Source: Betaproteobacteria bacterium (GTDB taxonomy: Bacteria > Pseudomonadota > Gammaproteobacteria > Burkholderiales > Burkholderiaceae_C). From it: a stretch of 36,566 nucleotides of DNA. The notes under the pieces are model-generated. The model did no database searches and was not told where the DNA came from. It saw nothing but the letters and a program-made list of their open reading frames with translations. The translations under genes were made by a program, and so were the position numbers. Position 1 is the first letter of the stretch, and every line of letters starts with the position of its first letter. The DNA is taken from the NCBI GenBank assembly GCA_010030205.1, contig RGQD01000009.1, forward strand, positions 1-36,566, read 5' to 3'. Below are positions 24,362-33,900 of this stretch, piece after piece.

Positions 24362-25860
24362 CACGGCTCCAATTGTTGCCACAGTTTCATCACGGCGTAG
24401 GCGCGCCACGGGCGCCAGCGTTCGGCATGGGCTTCGGCAAGCTTGGCGTTGCGCTCACCGCCCGTTTGCTCGCGCAGCGCGTTGAGAACACCGATGTCGG
24501 TTGCCGGCCAGGCGTCGGGCCAGGCCAGCGCACGCATCGCGATCAGCTGGGCGCTCCAGTCGCCGATGCCAGGCAGCGCGCGCAGCGCGTCGAGCGTCGC
24601 TTGCAGCGGGGCCGAGCGCTGCAGTTCGATGCGCCCGGCAGCGACCTCCGCTGCCAGCGCCTGCAGCGCTGCGACCCGTTGGCGCACGATGCCCAGCGTG
24701 CCGATCGACTCGGCCGATGCGTCGGCGATCGTTCGCGACGACGGGAACAATCGGCCCAGGTCGGCATACGGTGTGGCAATCGCCTCGCCGAAACGCTCAA
24801 CGAGTCGCAGCGTCAATGTTCGGGCCGCCGCGACCGTGACTTGCTGGCCCAGGATCACACGGGCTGCGATCTCGAAGCCATCCAGACCACCGAGCAGGCG
24901 CATGCCGGGCTGGCCGGCCTTGGATCCACTGCCGATGTCGGCGAGCACCGGATCGATCAGCGCCGGGTCGGCGTCAAGATCGAAGGCCTGGCGAACCCGG
25001 TTCAGCAGCAGGCCAAGCGCCGGCAGCATGGACGGCGAGACGCTGAGCGCGAGTTCATGGCGGTCGGGTCTGAAACGCAGCGTCAGCCAACCGGCCAGCT
25101 GCTCGCCGCGATGCTCAACAGCAAGCGTTCGCCGCAGCGTCAGGCCCTCCACTGTTTCGACACCGGGCACGGCGCGGCGGGCAAAAAATCCGAGCACTGC
25201 GTCCACATCGTATGGCGGGCGCCATGCCATGCGAAGCATGGGCTCGCGCGTTGCATCGGGTCCGTCCGCCGCAGGGCTGGCCTTGCGCAGCGCGCTCGGG
25301 CTCATCCGGTAGCGTTCGACGAACGATGCGTTGAAGCGCCGCAGGCTCGCATAGCCTGTTGCGAGCGCGACCTCGGTGACAGGGATCGCTGTGTCGGTCA
25401 ACAACTGCTTGGCCAGCAGCAGGCGCTGCGTGCTGAGGTAGGCCAAGGGCGAAACGCCATGGACCTGGTTGAAGATGCGTCGCAGATGCCTGTCGGTCAC
25501 GCCCAGGCGCTGCGCGAGCGCGGGCAGCGTCGGGTCCAGGCCTTCGTGGGCCGCTTGGCCGAGCATCGTCGCCGCCCGGCATGCGAGCGCTTGCGACGAA
25601 TCCATCATCGACAAGCCGGGCGCTTGTTCGGGGCGGCAGCGCAGGCAGGGTCTGAAACCCTGTTGCTCGGCGAGCGCGGCATTGGCGAAAAAGCGGCAGT
25701 TCTTGCGCATTGGCGGCCTGACCTTGCAAACAGGCCGGCAATAGATGCGGGTCGACGTGACGCCGACGAAGAACCTGCCGTCAAAGCGCGCGTCGCGGGT
25801 CTGAAGCGCCAGGTAGGCCGCGTCATCGTCGAGCAGGATCGAGGTCGGGTTTCGCGTCAT
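24361..25860 (-). CDS. Ada-N / AraC regulator fused to AlkA DNA-3-methyladenine glycosylase
   Basis: This 499-aa fusion has three parts. Residues 1-80 are the Ada zinc domain with C41-x3-C45 and C72-x2-C75, the same spacing as Cys38/42/69/72 of E. coli Ada, so C41 is the likely methylphosphotriester acceptor. Residues about 90-190 are an AraC-type DNA-binding domain (LAQRLGVTDRHLRRIFNQVHGVSPLAYLSTQRL). Residues about 205-499 are the AlkA glycosylase with WRPPYD, ILGQQVTVAAA and the helix-hairpin-helix LPGIGDWSAQLIAMRAL, followed by the Asp of PATDIGV. It lacks the Ada methyltransferase domain, which the overlapping ogt gene supplies. It probably senses alkylation damage, activates its own operon and excises alkylated bases. 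The start at 25860 precedes the conserved region. Confidence 0.94.
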   Translation of the reverse strand: MTRNPTSILLDDDAAYLALQTRDARFDGRFFVGVTSTRIYCRPVCKVRPPMRKNCRFFANAALAEQQGFRPCLRCRPEQAPGLSMMDSSQALACRAATMLGQAAHEGLDPTLPALAQRLGVTDRHLRRIFNQVHGVSPLAYLSTQRLLLAKQLLTDTAIPVTEVALATGYASLRRFNASFVERYRMSPSALRKASPAADGPDATREPMLRMAWRPPYDVDAVLGFFARRAVPGVETVEGLTLRRTLAVEHRGEQLAGWLTLRFRPDRHELALSVSPSMLPALGLLLNRVRQAFDLDADPALIDPVLADIGSGSKAGQPGMRLLGGLDGFEIAARVILGQQVTVAAARTLTLRLVERFGEAIATPYADLGRLFPSSRTIADASAESIGTLGIVRQRVAALQALAAEVAAGRIELQRSAPLQATLDALRALPGIGDWSAQLIAMRALAWPDAWPATDIGVLNALREQTGGERNAKLAEAHAERWRPWRAYAVMKLWQQLEP

Positions 25861-25991
25861 GCCTCGATGATAGGCAAGTCGAGGCTTGGGACTCGCCGTT
25901 TTCGGACCTGTGGCTTTGGTGGGGCGACAATTCGCTCGCAAGGGCTTCGTAAAATGGAAGAACAGCCATCAGAAACGGGAAATACAAAGCC

Positions 25992-27380
25992 ATGCATGTC
26001 CAAACCTCTGCCTTCAAGGCCTATGACATCCGTGGCATCGTCGGCGCCGGGATCGACGAGATCTTTGCCGAGCATCTGGGTCGCGCATTCGGCTCCGAGG
26101 CGATCGCTGCTGGCGAGCGGGCTGTTGCTGTCGGTCGCGATGGCCGTTTGTCGGGTCCCAGCCTCGTTGCCGGGCTGATACGAGGTCTTGTCTCGACGGG
26201 GCTCGATGTTGTTGACATCGGCGCTGTCACGACACCGATGCTGTATTACGTTGCTGCCACTCGCGGCGACCATGGCTGCAACTCTGGCATCCAGGTCACG
26301 GGCAGCCACAACCCGAAGGACTACAACGGCTTCAAGATGGTTCTCGCCGGCCGCGCGATTTATGGCGATGACATCCAGAAGCTGCGCGAGCGCATGGTTT
26401 CCGAGACCTACACGACCAAGCGCGGCCGCAAGGCCGTGATGAACATCGTGCCCGAATACACGGCCCGCATCGTCGGCGATGCGAGGCTTGCTAGGCCGAT
26501 GAAAATCGTCGTCGACTGCGGCAATGGCATCCCGGGTGCGAGCGCGCCGGCCATCCTGCGCGCGCTTGGCTGCGAGGTGATCGATCTCTACAGCCAGGTC
26601 GATGGCGACTTTCCGAACCACCACCCTGATCCGAGCAAGCCCGAGAACCTGGCCGACCTGATCAAGGTCGTCCACGCGACCGGCGCCGAACTGGGGCTCG
26701 CATTCGACGGCGATGGTGACCGGCTCGGCGTTGTCACGAAGGCCGGCCACATCATCTACCCGGATCGTCAGTTGATGCTGCTCGCGCGCGATGTGCTGTC
26801 GCGCAACAAGGGCGCAACGGTGATCTTCGATGTCAAGTGTTCGCAGCGCCTGGCGCCGGTGATCAAGAAAGCCGGTGGCATACCGATGATGTACAAGACC
26901 GGCCACTCGCTGATCAAGGCCAAGATGCGCGAGATCGGAGCGCTTATATCGGGTGAAATGAGCGGCCATATATTTTTTGGCGAACGCTGGTATGGCTTTG
27001 ATGACGCGACCTACACGGCCGCGCGAATGCTTGAGATCCTGTCTCGAAGCAAGGACCCGAGCGCCGTGCTCGACGCGCTGCCGACCTCGTTTTCGACGCC
27101 TGAGCTCAATGTTGCCTGTGCCGAAGGCGAGCCACCGCGTGTTGTCGCCGCCCTGCAGGCCAGCGCGCAATTCCCGGGCGCCGTGATCAACACGATCGAC
27201 GGCTTGCGGGCCGATTACCCCGATGGCTTCGGTTTGGTCCGCGCGTCCAACACCACACCGGTGCTGGTGCTGCGCTTCGAGGGCCACACGGCCGAGGCTT
27301 TGCACCGGATCGAGACCGATTTCATGGCGGCCTTGCGCGCCGTCAAGCCCGATGCCCAGCTTGCCATGGCGGCGCATTGA
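25992..27380 (+). CDS. Phosphomannomutase / phosphoglucomutase
   Basis: This 462-aa alpha-D-phosphohexomutase interconverts mannose-6-P and mannose-1-P (or the glucose equivalents), feeding nucleotide-sugar and LPS/exopolysaccharide synthesis. Order of motifs: FKAYDIRG (8-15), the phosphoserine loop TGS105HNP, the metal loop FDGDGDR, the sugar-specificity loop SGEMSGH, and the phosphate-binding RASNTTPVLVLRFEG near the C-terminus. This layout matches the AlgC/ManB-type PMM/PGM branch. The divergent 131-bp gap to the Ada-AlkA gene contains TAAAAT at 25950-25955 as a weak -10 candidate. waaA lies 47 bp downstream, so both may serve envelope polysaccharide synthesis. Confidence 0.94.
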   Translation: MHVQTSAFKAYDIRGIVGAGIDEIFAEHLGRAFGSEAIAAGERAVAVGRDGRLSGPSLVAGLIRGLVSTGLDVVDIGAVTTPMLYYVAATRGDHGCNSGIQVTGSHNPKDYNGFKMVLAGRAIYGDDIQKLRERMVSETYTTKRGRKAVMNIVPEYTARIVGDARLARPMKIVVDCGNGIPGASAPAILRALGCEVIDLYSQVDGDFPNHHPDPSKPENLADLIKVVHATGAELGLAFDGDGDRLGVVTKAGHIIYPDRQLMLLARDVLSRNKGATVIFDVKCSQRLAPVIKKAGGIPMMYKTGHSLIKAKMREIGALISGEMSGHIFFGERWYGFDDATYTAARMLEILSRSKDPSAVLDALPTSFSTPELNVACAEGEPPRVVAALQASAQFPGAVINTIDGLRADYPDGFGLVRASNTTPVLVLRFEGHTAEALHRIETDFMAALRAVKPDAQLAMAAH

Positions 27381-27381
27381 T

Positions 27382-27427
27382 CCGGTTTGCGCTTTGAACC
27401 GGTTTGTGCTTTGAACCGCTTGCGGGC
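27382..27427. repeat. 17-bp tandem repeat between the mutase stop and waaA, about 2.5 units
   Basis: CCGGTTTGCGCTTTGAA and CCGGTTTGTGCTTTGAA (16 of 17 identical) are followed by a decayed CCGCTTGCGGGC. The array begins 1 bp after the TGA stop at 27380 and runs to the waaA ATG, filling the whole gap. Confidence 0.85.
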
Positions 27428-28723
27428 ATGAAGCCGCTGTTCGAGTCGGCCGCGGCTGCCATCTACGGGGTGCTGCTGCGACTCGCCACGCCGCTCTATC
27501 TTCTGCGGCTGTGGCGGCGTGGTTCGGTCGAGCCCGGCTACCGCGAGGCGATCGGCGAACGCCTGGCCTGGTATCGCGGGCCGGCGCCGGCACCGGGCGC
27601 GCTATGGCTGCATGCGGTCTCGCTCGGCGAAACCCGTGCCGCGATGCCTTTGCTGCAGGCCTTGCGCGTGGCCCGGCCTGGCCTGCGCTTGCTGCTCACG
27701 CATGGCACAGCGACCGGCCGCAGTGCTGGTCGCGAACTGCTGGTCCCGGGCGACCTCCAGGTCTGGCTGCCGTATGACACGCCAGGTGCGGTGCGGCGTT
27801 TTTTGCGTCGCTTTCAGCCTTCTGTCGGCGTGTTGATGGAGACCGAGCTGTGGCCCAACTTGATGCGCGAGGCCGAGCGCAGCGGCTTGACGATGGTGCT
27901 GGCCAATGCCCGATTGAGCGAGCGCAGTGCTCGCAAGGGCCGGCGCTTGCGCGCGCTGCTCTACCCAGCGGCGCGCCGCTTGACAGTGGCCCTGGCGCAG
28001 ACCGAGGACGATGCCAAGCGCTTGGCCGAGGCTGGCGTGCCGCTGATCACGGTCAGCGGCAACCTCAAGTTCGATTCGACACCAGCGCCCGAGTTGATGG
28101 CGCTGGGTCAGCGCTGGCGCGGCACGCTGGACCGAGCGGTCGTGCTCGGCGCCAGCACCCGCGAGGGCGAAGAGGCTCCGCTGCTCGCAGCCTGGTTGGC
28201 GCAACCGGCGCCACGTCCGCTGCTGCTGCTGGTGCCGCGCCATCCTCAGCGCTTCGAGCAGGTCGCTGCGCTGATCCGGTCCCAGGGCATGACGCTGGGC
28301 TGTCGCAGCGACTGGGCCGAGTTGCCGCCGGCGTCGGCAGGCGATGCCGATGTCTGGCTCGGCAATTCGATCGGCGAGATGCCGGCTTATTACGCATGCG
28401 CCGATGTCGCGTTGCTTGGTGGCAGCTTCGCGCCACTCGGCGGTCAGAACCTGATCGAGGCCGCAGCCTGTGGCTGCCCGGTTGTGATGGGGCCGCACAC
28501 CTTCAATTTCGCCCATGCCGCCAAACAAGCGTTGGCCGTGCGCGCTGCGATCCGGGTCGCGAGCATCGAGGATGCCGTGGCGGTCGGTGTGGGCCTGGCG
28601 AAAAACCCCGATCGAGGCGCCTGGGTTCGGCGAGCGCTAGGCTTTGCTGGCGCCCATCGGGGTGCTGCAGCCTTGGTCACGCAGCAGGTGCTCCTGCACA
28701 TCCGGCCCGCTCTTCCTGGCTGA
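27428..28723 (+). CDS. waaA: 3-deoxy-D-manno-octulosonic acid (Kdo) transferase
   Basis: This 431-aa inner-membrane glycosyltransferase attaches Kdo to lipid IVA in LPS core synthesis. A hydrophobic N-terminal anchor (about 8-28) comes first. The acceptor-domain block H62-A-V-S-L-G-E68 holds the catalytic Glu, METELWPN is typical of the family, and the donor-domain signature GGSFAPLGGQNLIEAAACGCPVVMGPHTFNF is near the C-terminus. I chose the ATG at 27428, which begins the usual membrane anchor, over the GTG at 27404 that lies in the repeat array. It converges on tolC. Confidence 0.95.
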   Translation: MKPLFESAAAAIYGVLLRLATPLYLLRLWRRGSVEPGYREAIGERLAWYRGPAPAPGALWLHAVSLGETRAAMPLLQALRVARPGLRLLLTHGTATGRSAGRELLVPGDLQVWLPYDTPGAVRRFLRRFQPSVGVLMETELWPNLMREAERSGLTMVLANARLSERSARKGRRLRALLYPAARRLTVALAQTEDDAKRLAEAGVPLITVSGNLKFDSTPAPELMALGQRWRGTLDRAVVLGASTREGEEAPLLAAWLAQPAPRPLLLLVPRHPQRFEQVAALIRSQGMTLGCRSDWAELPPASAGDADVWLGNSIGEMPAYYACADVALLGGSFAPLGGQNLIEAAACGCPVVMGPHTFNFAHAAKQALAVRAAIRVASIEDAVAVGVGLAKNPDRGAWVRRALGFAGAHRGAAALVTQQVLLHIRPALPG

Positions 28724-28735
28724 CCGGCGACTGGC

Positions 28736-28768
28736 GAGCGCTCGGCCGTTGCCAGATGCCCAGCGCTC
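28736..28768. terminator. Possible bidirectional terminator between waaA and tolC
   Basis: GAGCGCT, a 19-nt loop, AGCGCTC: a 7-bp inverted repeat in the 43-bp convergent gap, touching the tolC stop. A competing pair (CTGGC and GCCAG) lies inside it. There is no T-run, so support is mainly positional. Confidence 0.3.
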
Positions 28769-30137
28769 AGCGCGCCAGCAAGGCGTCGACCGCGTTCACG
28801 TCCTGGGGCTGGAGTTGGCCCGAGGCCTGGCGCAGCTTCAGGCTGTTGACGACGACGTCGTAACGTGCCTTTGCCAGGTCGCGCTGGGCCTGGAACAGCT
28901 GGGTTTGTGAGTTCAGCACATCGAGGTTGACGCGAACGCCGACCTTGTAGCCGAGTTGGGTGGCTTCCAGCGCGAGCTGGCTAGACGACTCGGCCGCTTC
29001 CAAGGCCGTGACCTGGGCCCGCAGCGATCGCACACCGAAAAAGGCGCTTCGGGTGCTCTGGGCCACTGAGCGTCGTGCGGCCTCGAGGTCGCTCTGGGCC
29101 TTGTCTTCGAGCACCAAGGTCTCTTTGATGCGGTTTTGCACCGAATCGCCGGTGTACAGCGGCATGTTGAACTGCAGCGCGATGTTGGTCGTCAAGCCCG
29201 TGCCGGAAAGACTGGGCGGTGACGCGGTCCGGGTCTGGTAGCTCAGACGCGTGTGGGCATCGGTCATCGACGCACTCAAGCCCACGGTCGGCAGATTGCC
29301 TGTACGTGCTTTCTGGGTCTCGAGCTTGGCGACTTCGCGCGCGATGCGCAATTGCTGCAGCTGCGGGCTGACACTGTCAGCCTGGGTCACCCATTCCTCG
29401 ATGTTGGCCGGCATCAGCGTGGGCAGCAGCACCGGCACGGCCATTGGCTTCGGGTTCAGACCAACGCGGCCAACGACGCTCTCGAGCGCCAGGCGCTTGA
29501 CGTTGAGGTCGTTCTCGGCGGCGAGTTCTTGCGCGGTCGCGAGGTCGAAACGGGCCTGCGCCTCGCGCGTGTCGGTGATCGTCGCGGTGCCGACCTCGAA
29601 ATTGCGCTTGGCCGAGGCGAGCTGCTCGGCGATCGCCTTCTTGCCGGTCTGAACCGTGCCGAGCGCGTCGGTGGATGTCAGCACGTCGAAATAGGCTTGC
29701 GCAACCCGAACAATCAGGTCTTGCTCGACGGCCAGCAACTGCGCGCGTGCCAACTCGATGCCGCGTTCAGCCTGTGAGATCGTCGCGTCGTTGCCTCGGT
29801 TGAACAAGGTCTGCTGGGCCGTCAACCCGATCGATTGCTGGACGGTGCTGGTCACGGTGGTCGAGGGGGAGGCCGGTGTGTCGGACCTGATCATCGCGAG
29901 CGAGCCTGTGGCGTTGACGGTCGTGCGGTTCAGGGCCCGGCTCTGTTCAGCCTTGAAGACGGTCGATTCGGCCTGCGATCGCGCCGACTGGTAGCTGGCG
30001 TCATAGGCGCGGGCAGCGTCATACATCTCCAGCAAGCGCTGCGCTTGAGCGTTGCTGGCCAGCGCTGCTCCCAGCGCCAGCACCAGCAGGCTCGGACGGG
30101 CGAGCCGGGGCAGTAGACCTGATTTCTGGCTGTGCAT
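28767..30137 (-). CDS. tolC: TolC-family outer-membrane efflux channel
   Basis: This 456-aa trimeric outer-membrane channel completes tripartite efflux. I chose the ATG at 30137 because AGAGGA lies 8 nt upstream and it starts a signal peptide (basic MHSQKSGLLPRLARP, hydrophobic LLVLALGAALA, cleavage near SNAQA-Q). The mature protein shows the TolC duplication: two halves with long coiled helices, for example VEQDLIVRVAQAYFDVLTSTDAL in the first and ARRSVAQSTRSAFFGVRSLRAQVTALEAA in the second, ending with the conserved GVRVNLDVLNSQTQLFQAQRDLAKARYDVV. It is the last gene of the minus-strand tetR-MFP-RND-PIMT-tolC group, so it is probably co-expressed with the pump. Confidence 0.95.
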   Translation of the reverse strand: MHSQKSGLLPRLARPSLLVLALGAALASNAQAQRLLEMYDAARAYDASYQSARSQAESTVFKAEQSRALNRTTVNATGSLAMIRSDTPASPSTTVTSTVQQSIGLTAQQTLFNRGNDATISQAERGIELARAQLLAVEQDLIVRVAQAYFDVLTSTDALGTVQTGKKAIAEQLASAKRNFEVGTATITDTREAQARFDLATAQELAAENDLNVKRLALESVVGRVGLNPKPMAVPVLLPTLMPANIEEWVTQADSVSPQLQQLRIAREVAKLETQKARTGNLPTVGLSASMTDAHTRLSYQTRTASPPSLSGTGLTTNIALQFNMPLYTGDSVQNRIKETLVLEDKAQSDLEAARRSVAQSTRSAFFGVRSLRAQVTALEAAESSSQLALEATQLGYKVGVRVNLDVLNSQTQLFQAQRDLAKARYDVVVNSLKLRQASGQLQPQDVNAVDALLAR

Positions 30138-30223
30138 GGACTGAATCCTCTTGGTGGACTGATCGAAAATTGGGTGGATGGCGGTCGGCGGATTCACCGC
30201 ATCAAGGCATCGGGCGGCGCAGC

Positions 30224-30889
30224 TCAGAACGCGAAACGGCTCGGTTCGGCGATGCCGATCAGGCGTGGTGCGACGGTGTCGAACAGGTCCTCCGACTTCA
30301 GCGCGGTGGCCGACAGCCGGGTGACCCGCACCGCGCGCATCACCGGCTCCTGGCCGACGATGGCCAGCAAGCGGCCGCCGACCTTGATCTGGTCGATCAG
30401 CACTTGCGGCAGTTCGGACACCGAGCCCGACAGCATGATCAGGTCGAATGGCGCTTCGCTGGACAGCCCTTTGGCGCCGTCGATCTCGCGGACGCTGGCA
30501 TTGAGCACGCCGGCACGGCGCAGGTTGGCCGCGGCCATTTCGGCGAGCGCGGGCACGCGCTCAAGCGTGATCACCGATTGCGCCCGGTGCGCCAGCAGCG
30601 CTGCCATGAAGCCGGAGCCGGCACCGATCTCGAGCACCCGCTCGTGACGTTGGACATGCGACTCCTGCAGCAACCTGGCCTCGACACGCGGCGCCAGCAT
30701 GCACTGGCCGTCGCGGCCGCCGAGCGCCAGCGGCACCTCGGTGTCGACAAAAGCCAGCGCTTTGTAGGCTGGCGGCACGAAATCCTCGCGCCGCACCATG
30801 GCCAGCAAGGACAACACGCCGTGATCGAGCACGTCCCATGGGCGGATCTGCTGCTCGATCATGTTGAAGCGGGCCTGTTCGATGTTCAT
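30224..30889 (-). CDS. Protein-L-isoaspartate O-methyltransferase-like protein
   Basis: This 221-aa SAM-dependent methyltransferase is related to PIMT (Pcm), which repairs isoaspartyl residues. The SAM-binding motif VLEIGAGSG (85-93) and a post-motif ITLERVPALAEMA are clear, and VPPAYKALAFVDTEVPL aligns with the PIMT N-terminal region. The signature GQTISQP, which carries the Ser/Thr used by classical PIMTs, is replaced by GQCMLAP (61-67). Repair activity is therefore not certain; a different methyl acceptor is possible. It lies between the RND pump (60 bp) and tolC (86 bp) on the same strand. A PIMT-like gene beside tolC is familiar in Burkholderiales, but no functional reason is known to me. 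Confidence 0.87.
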   Translation of the reverse strand: MNIEQARFNMIEQQIRPWDVLDHGVLSLLAMVRREDFVPPAYKALAFVDTEVPLALGGRDGQCMLAPRVEARLLQESHVQRHERVLEIGAGSGFMAALLAHRAQSVITLERVPALAEMAAANLRRAGVLNASVREIDGAKGLSSEAPFDLIMLSGSVSELPQVLIDQIKVGGRLLAIVGQEPVMRAVRVTRLSATALKSEDLFDTVAPRLIGIAEPSRFAF

Positions 30890-30949
30890 CGTGCTTGTCC
30901 TGGAGGTCTTGGAAAGGAGCGGGCGCTGTCGGGTGGATCGCTGCGGATT

Positions 30950-33900
30950 CTATTTCGACGCAGCCGCAGCACCCAACTGCCCGGCTGGCATGGCGCGCGT
31001 GAGTTTGCGCTGTATCCATGCCCCCAGGTCATCGAGCCAGCAGTAGATCACCGGCACCACCACCAGCGTCAGCAGCGATGAGGTGATGACGCCCCCGATC
31101 ACCGCCTGTCCCATGGGGGCGCGTTGCTCCGACCCTTCGGTCAGCGCGAGCGCCAGCGGCAGCATGCCGAAGATCATCGCCAGCGTCGTCATCATGATCG
31201 GCCGCAGCCGCACCTTGGCGGCCAGCAACAAGGCTTCGTTGCGCGGCAGACCTGGTATTTCCAGGCCTTGGTCGTCGGTCGTGGTCGCGCGGGACCGGAT
31301 CGCAAAGTCGACCAGCAGGATTGCGTTCTTGGTCACCAGCCCCATCAGCATGATCACGCCGATGACAGAGAACATGTTGAGCGTGCTGCGCCAGACCAGC
31401 AGCGCGCCGACCACGCCGATCAGCGTGAGCGGCAGCGAACTCATCAGCGCCAGCGGCTGCAGGAAACTGCGGAATTGCGAGGCCAAGATCATGTAGATGA
31501 AGACCACGCCCAGCCCCAGCGCCGACAGCGCGTAGCCAAAACTCTCTTGCATGTCCTTGGTCGAGCCGCCAAAGCGGTAGCTATAGCCTGGTGGCAGCGG
31601 TGTGGCGGCGAGCAGCTTGCGGACGTCGGTCGAGACTTCGCCCACCGAGCGGCCGTCGGTGTTGGCACTGAGCTCGCTCTCGCGGTTGAGGTCGCGTCGG
31701 TTGACCTGGGCGGCACCGAAGCCGGCGCGGATGTCTGCAACCTGGGACAGCCGAACGCTGCGCGATGAGCCGTCGGGGTTGCTGCCCAGCACCAGGCTGA
31801 TGCGCCCCAGGTCTTGCGGGTTGTCGCGTGACGCTGGCGCCAGTCTGACCTTGATGTCGTAGGTCTGGTCGTTGGCCGCGCGCCAATCGCCCACGGTCTG
31901 GCCAGCCACCATGGCCCGCAAACTGTTGGTGATGCTGCCCACCGACAGGCCCAGGTCGTTGGCAGCGTCGCGCCGCACCTCGATCGCGACGGTTGGCTTA
32001 GGCGGCTTCATACTTGTGTCGGGGTCGACCAGGCCCGGAATTTTCGCCAGCTGAGCCATCAAGGTCGTCGTCAGGCGCTGGAGTTCGACCAGGTCGGTGC
32101 CTTGGATCGACAGCGAGATGGGTTTGCCCCCGCCCACCGAATCGACCAGCCCGACATGGGTGACCGTGATGCCGGCCAGCGCGTTGAGCCTGGCGCGCAG
32201 CGGCACCGACATCTCGTCGACGCTGCGCTTGCGGTCTTTTCGGTCGACCAGCCGGATGAACACCGACACGTAGTTGCGCCCGGCGGCCTGCCCGGTGTTG
32301 ATGGTCGACAGCGTGTACTTCACCTCGGGCATCTCGCGCAGGATCGCATCGACCTGGCGTGCCCTGGCCTCGGTGCTCGCCAGCGACGAGCCGACTGGCG
32401 TGTAGTAGTTCAGGTTGGTCTCGGAGTAATCGGCCTTGGGCACGAACTCTGTGCCCAACATCGGCAGCAGCGCCATCGCGCCGACCAGGGTCGACAAGGC
32501 GATCGAGACCGTCACGCCTTTGTGGCGCAGCGACCATGCCAGGGTTGCGACATAGGCGTCACCCAGCCGGTGAGCGGCTTGGTCCACCGCATGGGTCAAG
32601 CGGCCCAGCGTGTGGTCGTACAGGCCGACCGGCTTGAAGCGTTCGCCGCGTTTGTGCCCGCGGTCTATCGCCGGGTCGTGCCAGACCGAGCTCAGCATCG
32701 GGTCGAGCGTGAAGCTGACAAACATCGAGATCATCACCGCTGCGACGATCGTCAAGCCGAACTCGCGGAAGAACTTGCCGATGATCCCACTCATGAAACC
32801 AATCGGCAGGAACACTGCGACGATCGACAGCGTCGTCGCAAGCACGGCCAGGCCGATCTCGTTGGTGCCCGCCAACGCGGCCTCACGCGCACTCTTGCCC
32901 ATCTGCACGTGGCGCACGATGTTCTCGCGCACAACGATCGCATCATCGATCAGCAGGCCGACGCACAAGCTCATCGCCATCAGCGTGATCATGTTGATCG
33001 TGAAGCCGAACATGTCCATGAACGCGAAAGTGCCGATCAGCGCAATCGGCAGCGTCAGCCCGGTGATCACGGTCGAGCGCCAGGAGTTGAGGAACAGGAA
33101 GACGATCACAATCGTCAGCAGTGCACCTTCGAACAGCGTGCGCTTGACGTTCGCCACCGAGACCCGGATCGAGCGTGAGCCGTCGCGTATCACTTCCAGC
33201 GACATGCCTGGCGGCAACTGCGGCTTGAGCAATGCGATCGTCGACAGCAGGCCGTCGACGACGTCGATGGTGTTTTCGCCTTGGCTCTTCTTGACCTCGA
33301 GCGCGAGCATTCGCTGCCCGTTGTAGAGCGCGAGGTTCTCCAGCTCTTCGGGGCCATCGACCACATCGGCCACCTGCGACAGCCGCACCGCTTGGCCGCC
33401 TGCGCCGCCGCGCCGCGCGACGATCAGCTCGTTGAGATCCTCAGGGCGTTTGAACCGGCCGATGATCTGGACGCTGCGCTCGGCCTCGCGCGAGCGCAGG
33501 CTGCCGGCAGGCAAGTCCTGGTTCTCGGTTCGCACCGCTGCGATCACCGCCTCGACCCCAACACCGAAGGCCTCCATCGCCTGCGGCTTGAGGTAGACGT
33601 TGATCTCGCGCTTGACGCCGCCCACCACCGCAATCGAACCCACGCCCCGGACGTTCTCCAGCCGCTTGGTCAGCACCTGGTCGGCGTAGGTGGTGAGCTC
33701 CTGCACGCTCTTGCTCGCGTCTGGCGAGGTCACGGCGATCGAAAAAATCGGCGTGCTCGCTGGATCGAACCGAGAGACCCGCGGCTCCTTGACCTCGTCG
33801 CGGAAGCTGGCTTTGACGATGGCGAGCTTTTCGCGCACGTCGTCGGCGGCGCGGCGGCCGTTGACATCGAGGTTGAACTGAACAATCACGACCGAGCTGC

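Noticed and set aside
25857-27593. 578-aa minus-strand ORF
   Set aside because: Antisense to the phosphohexomutase, whose four active-site loops are intact.
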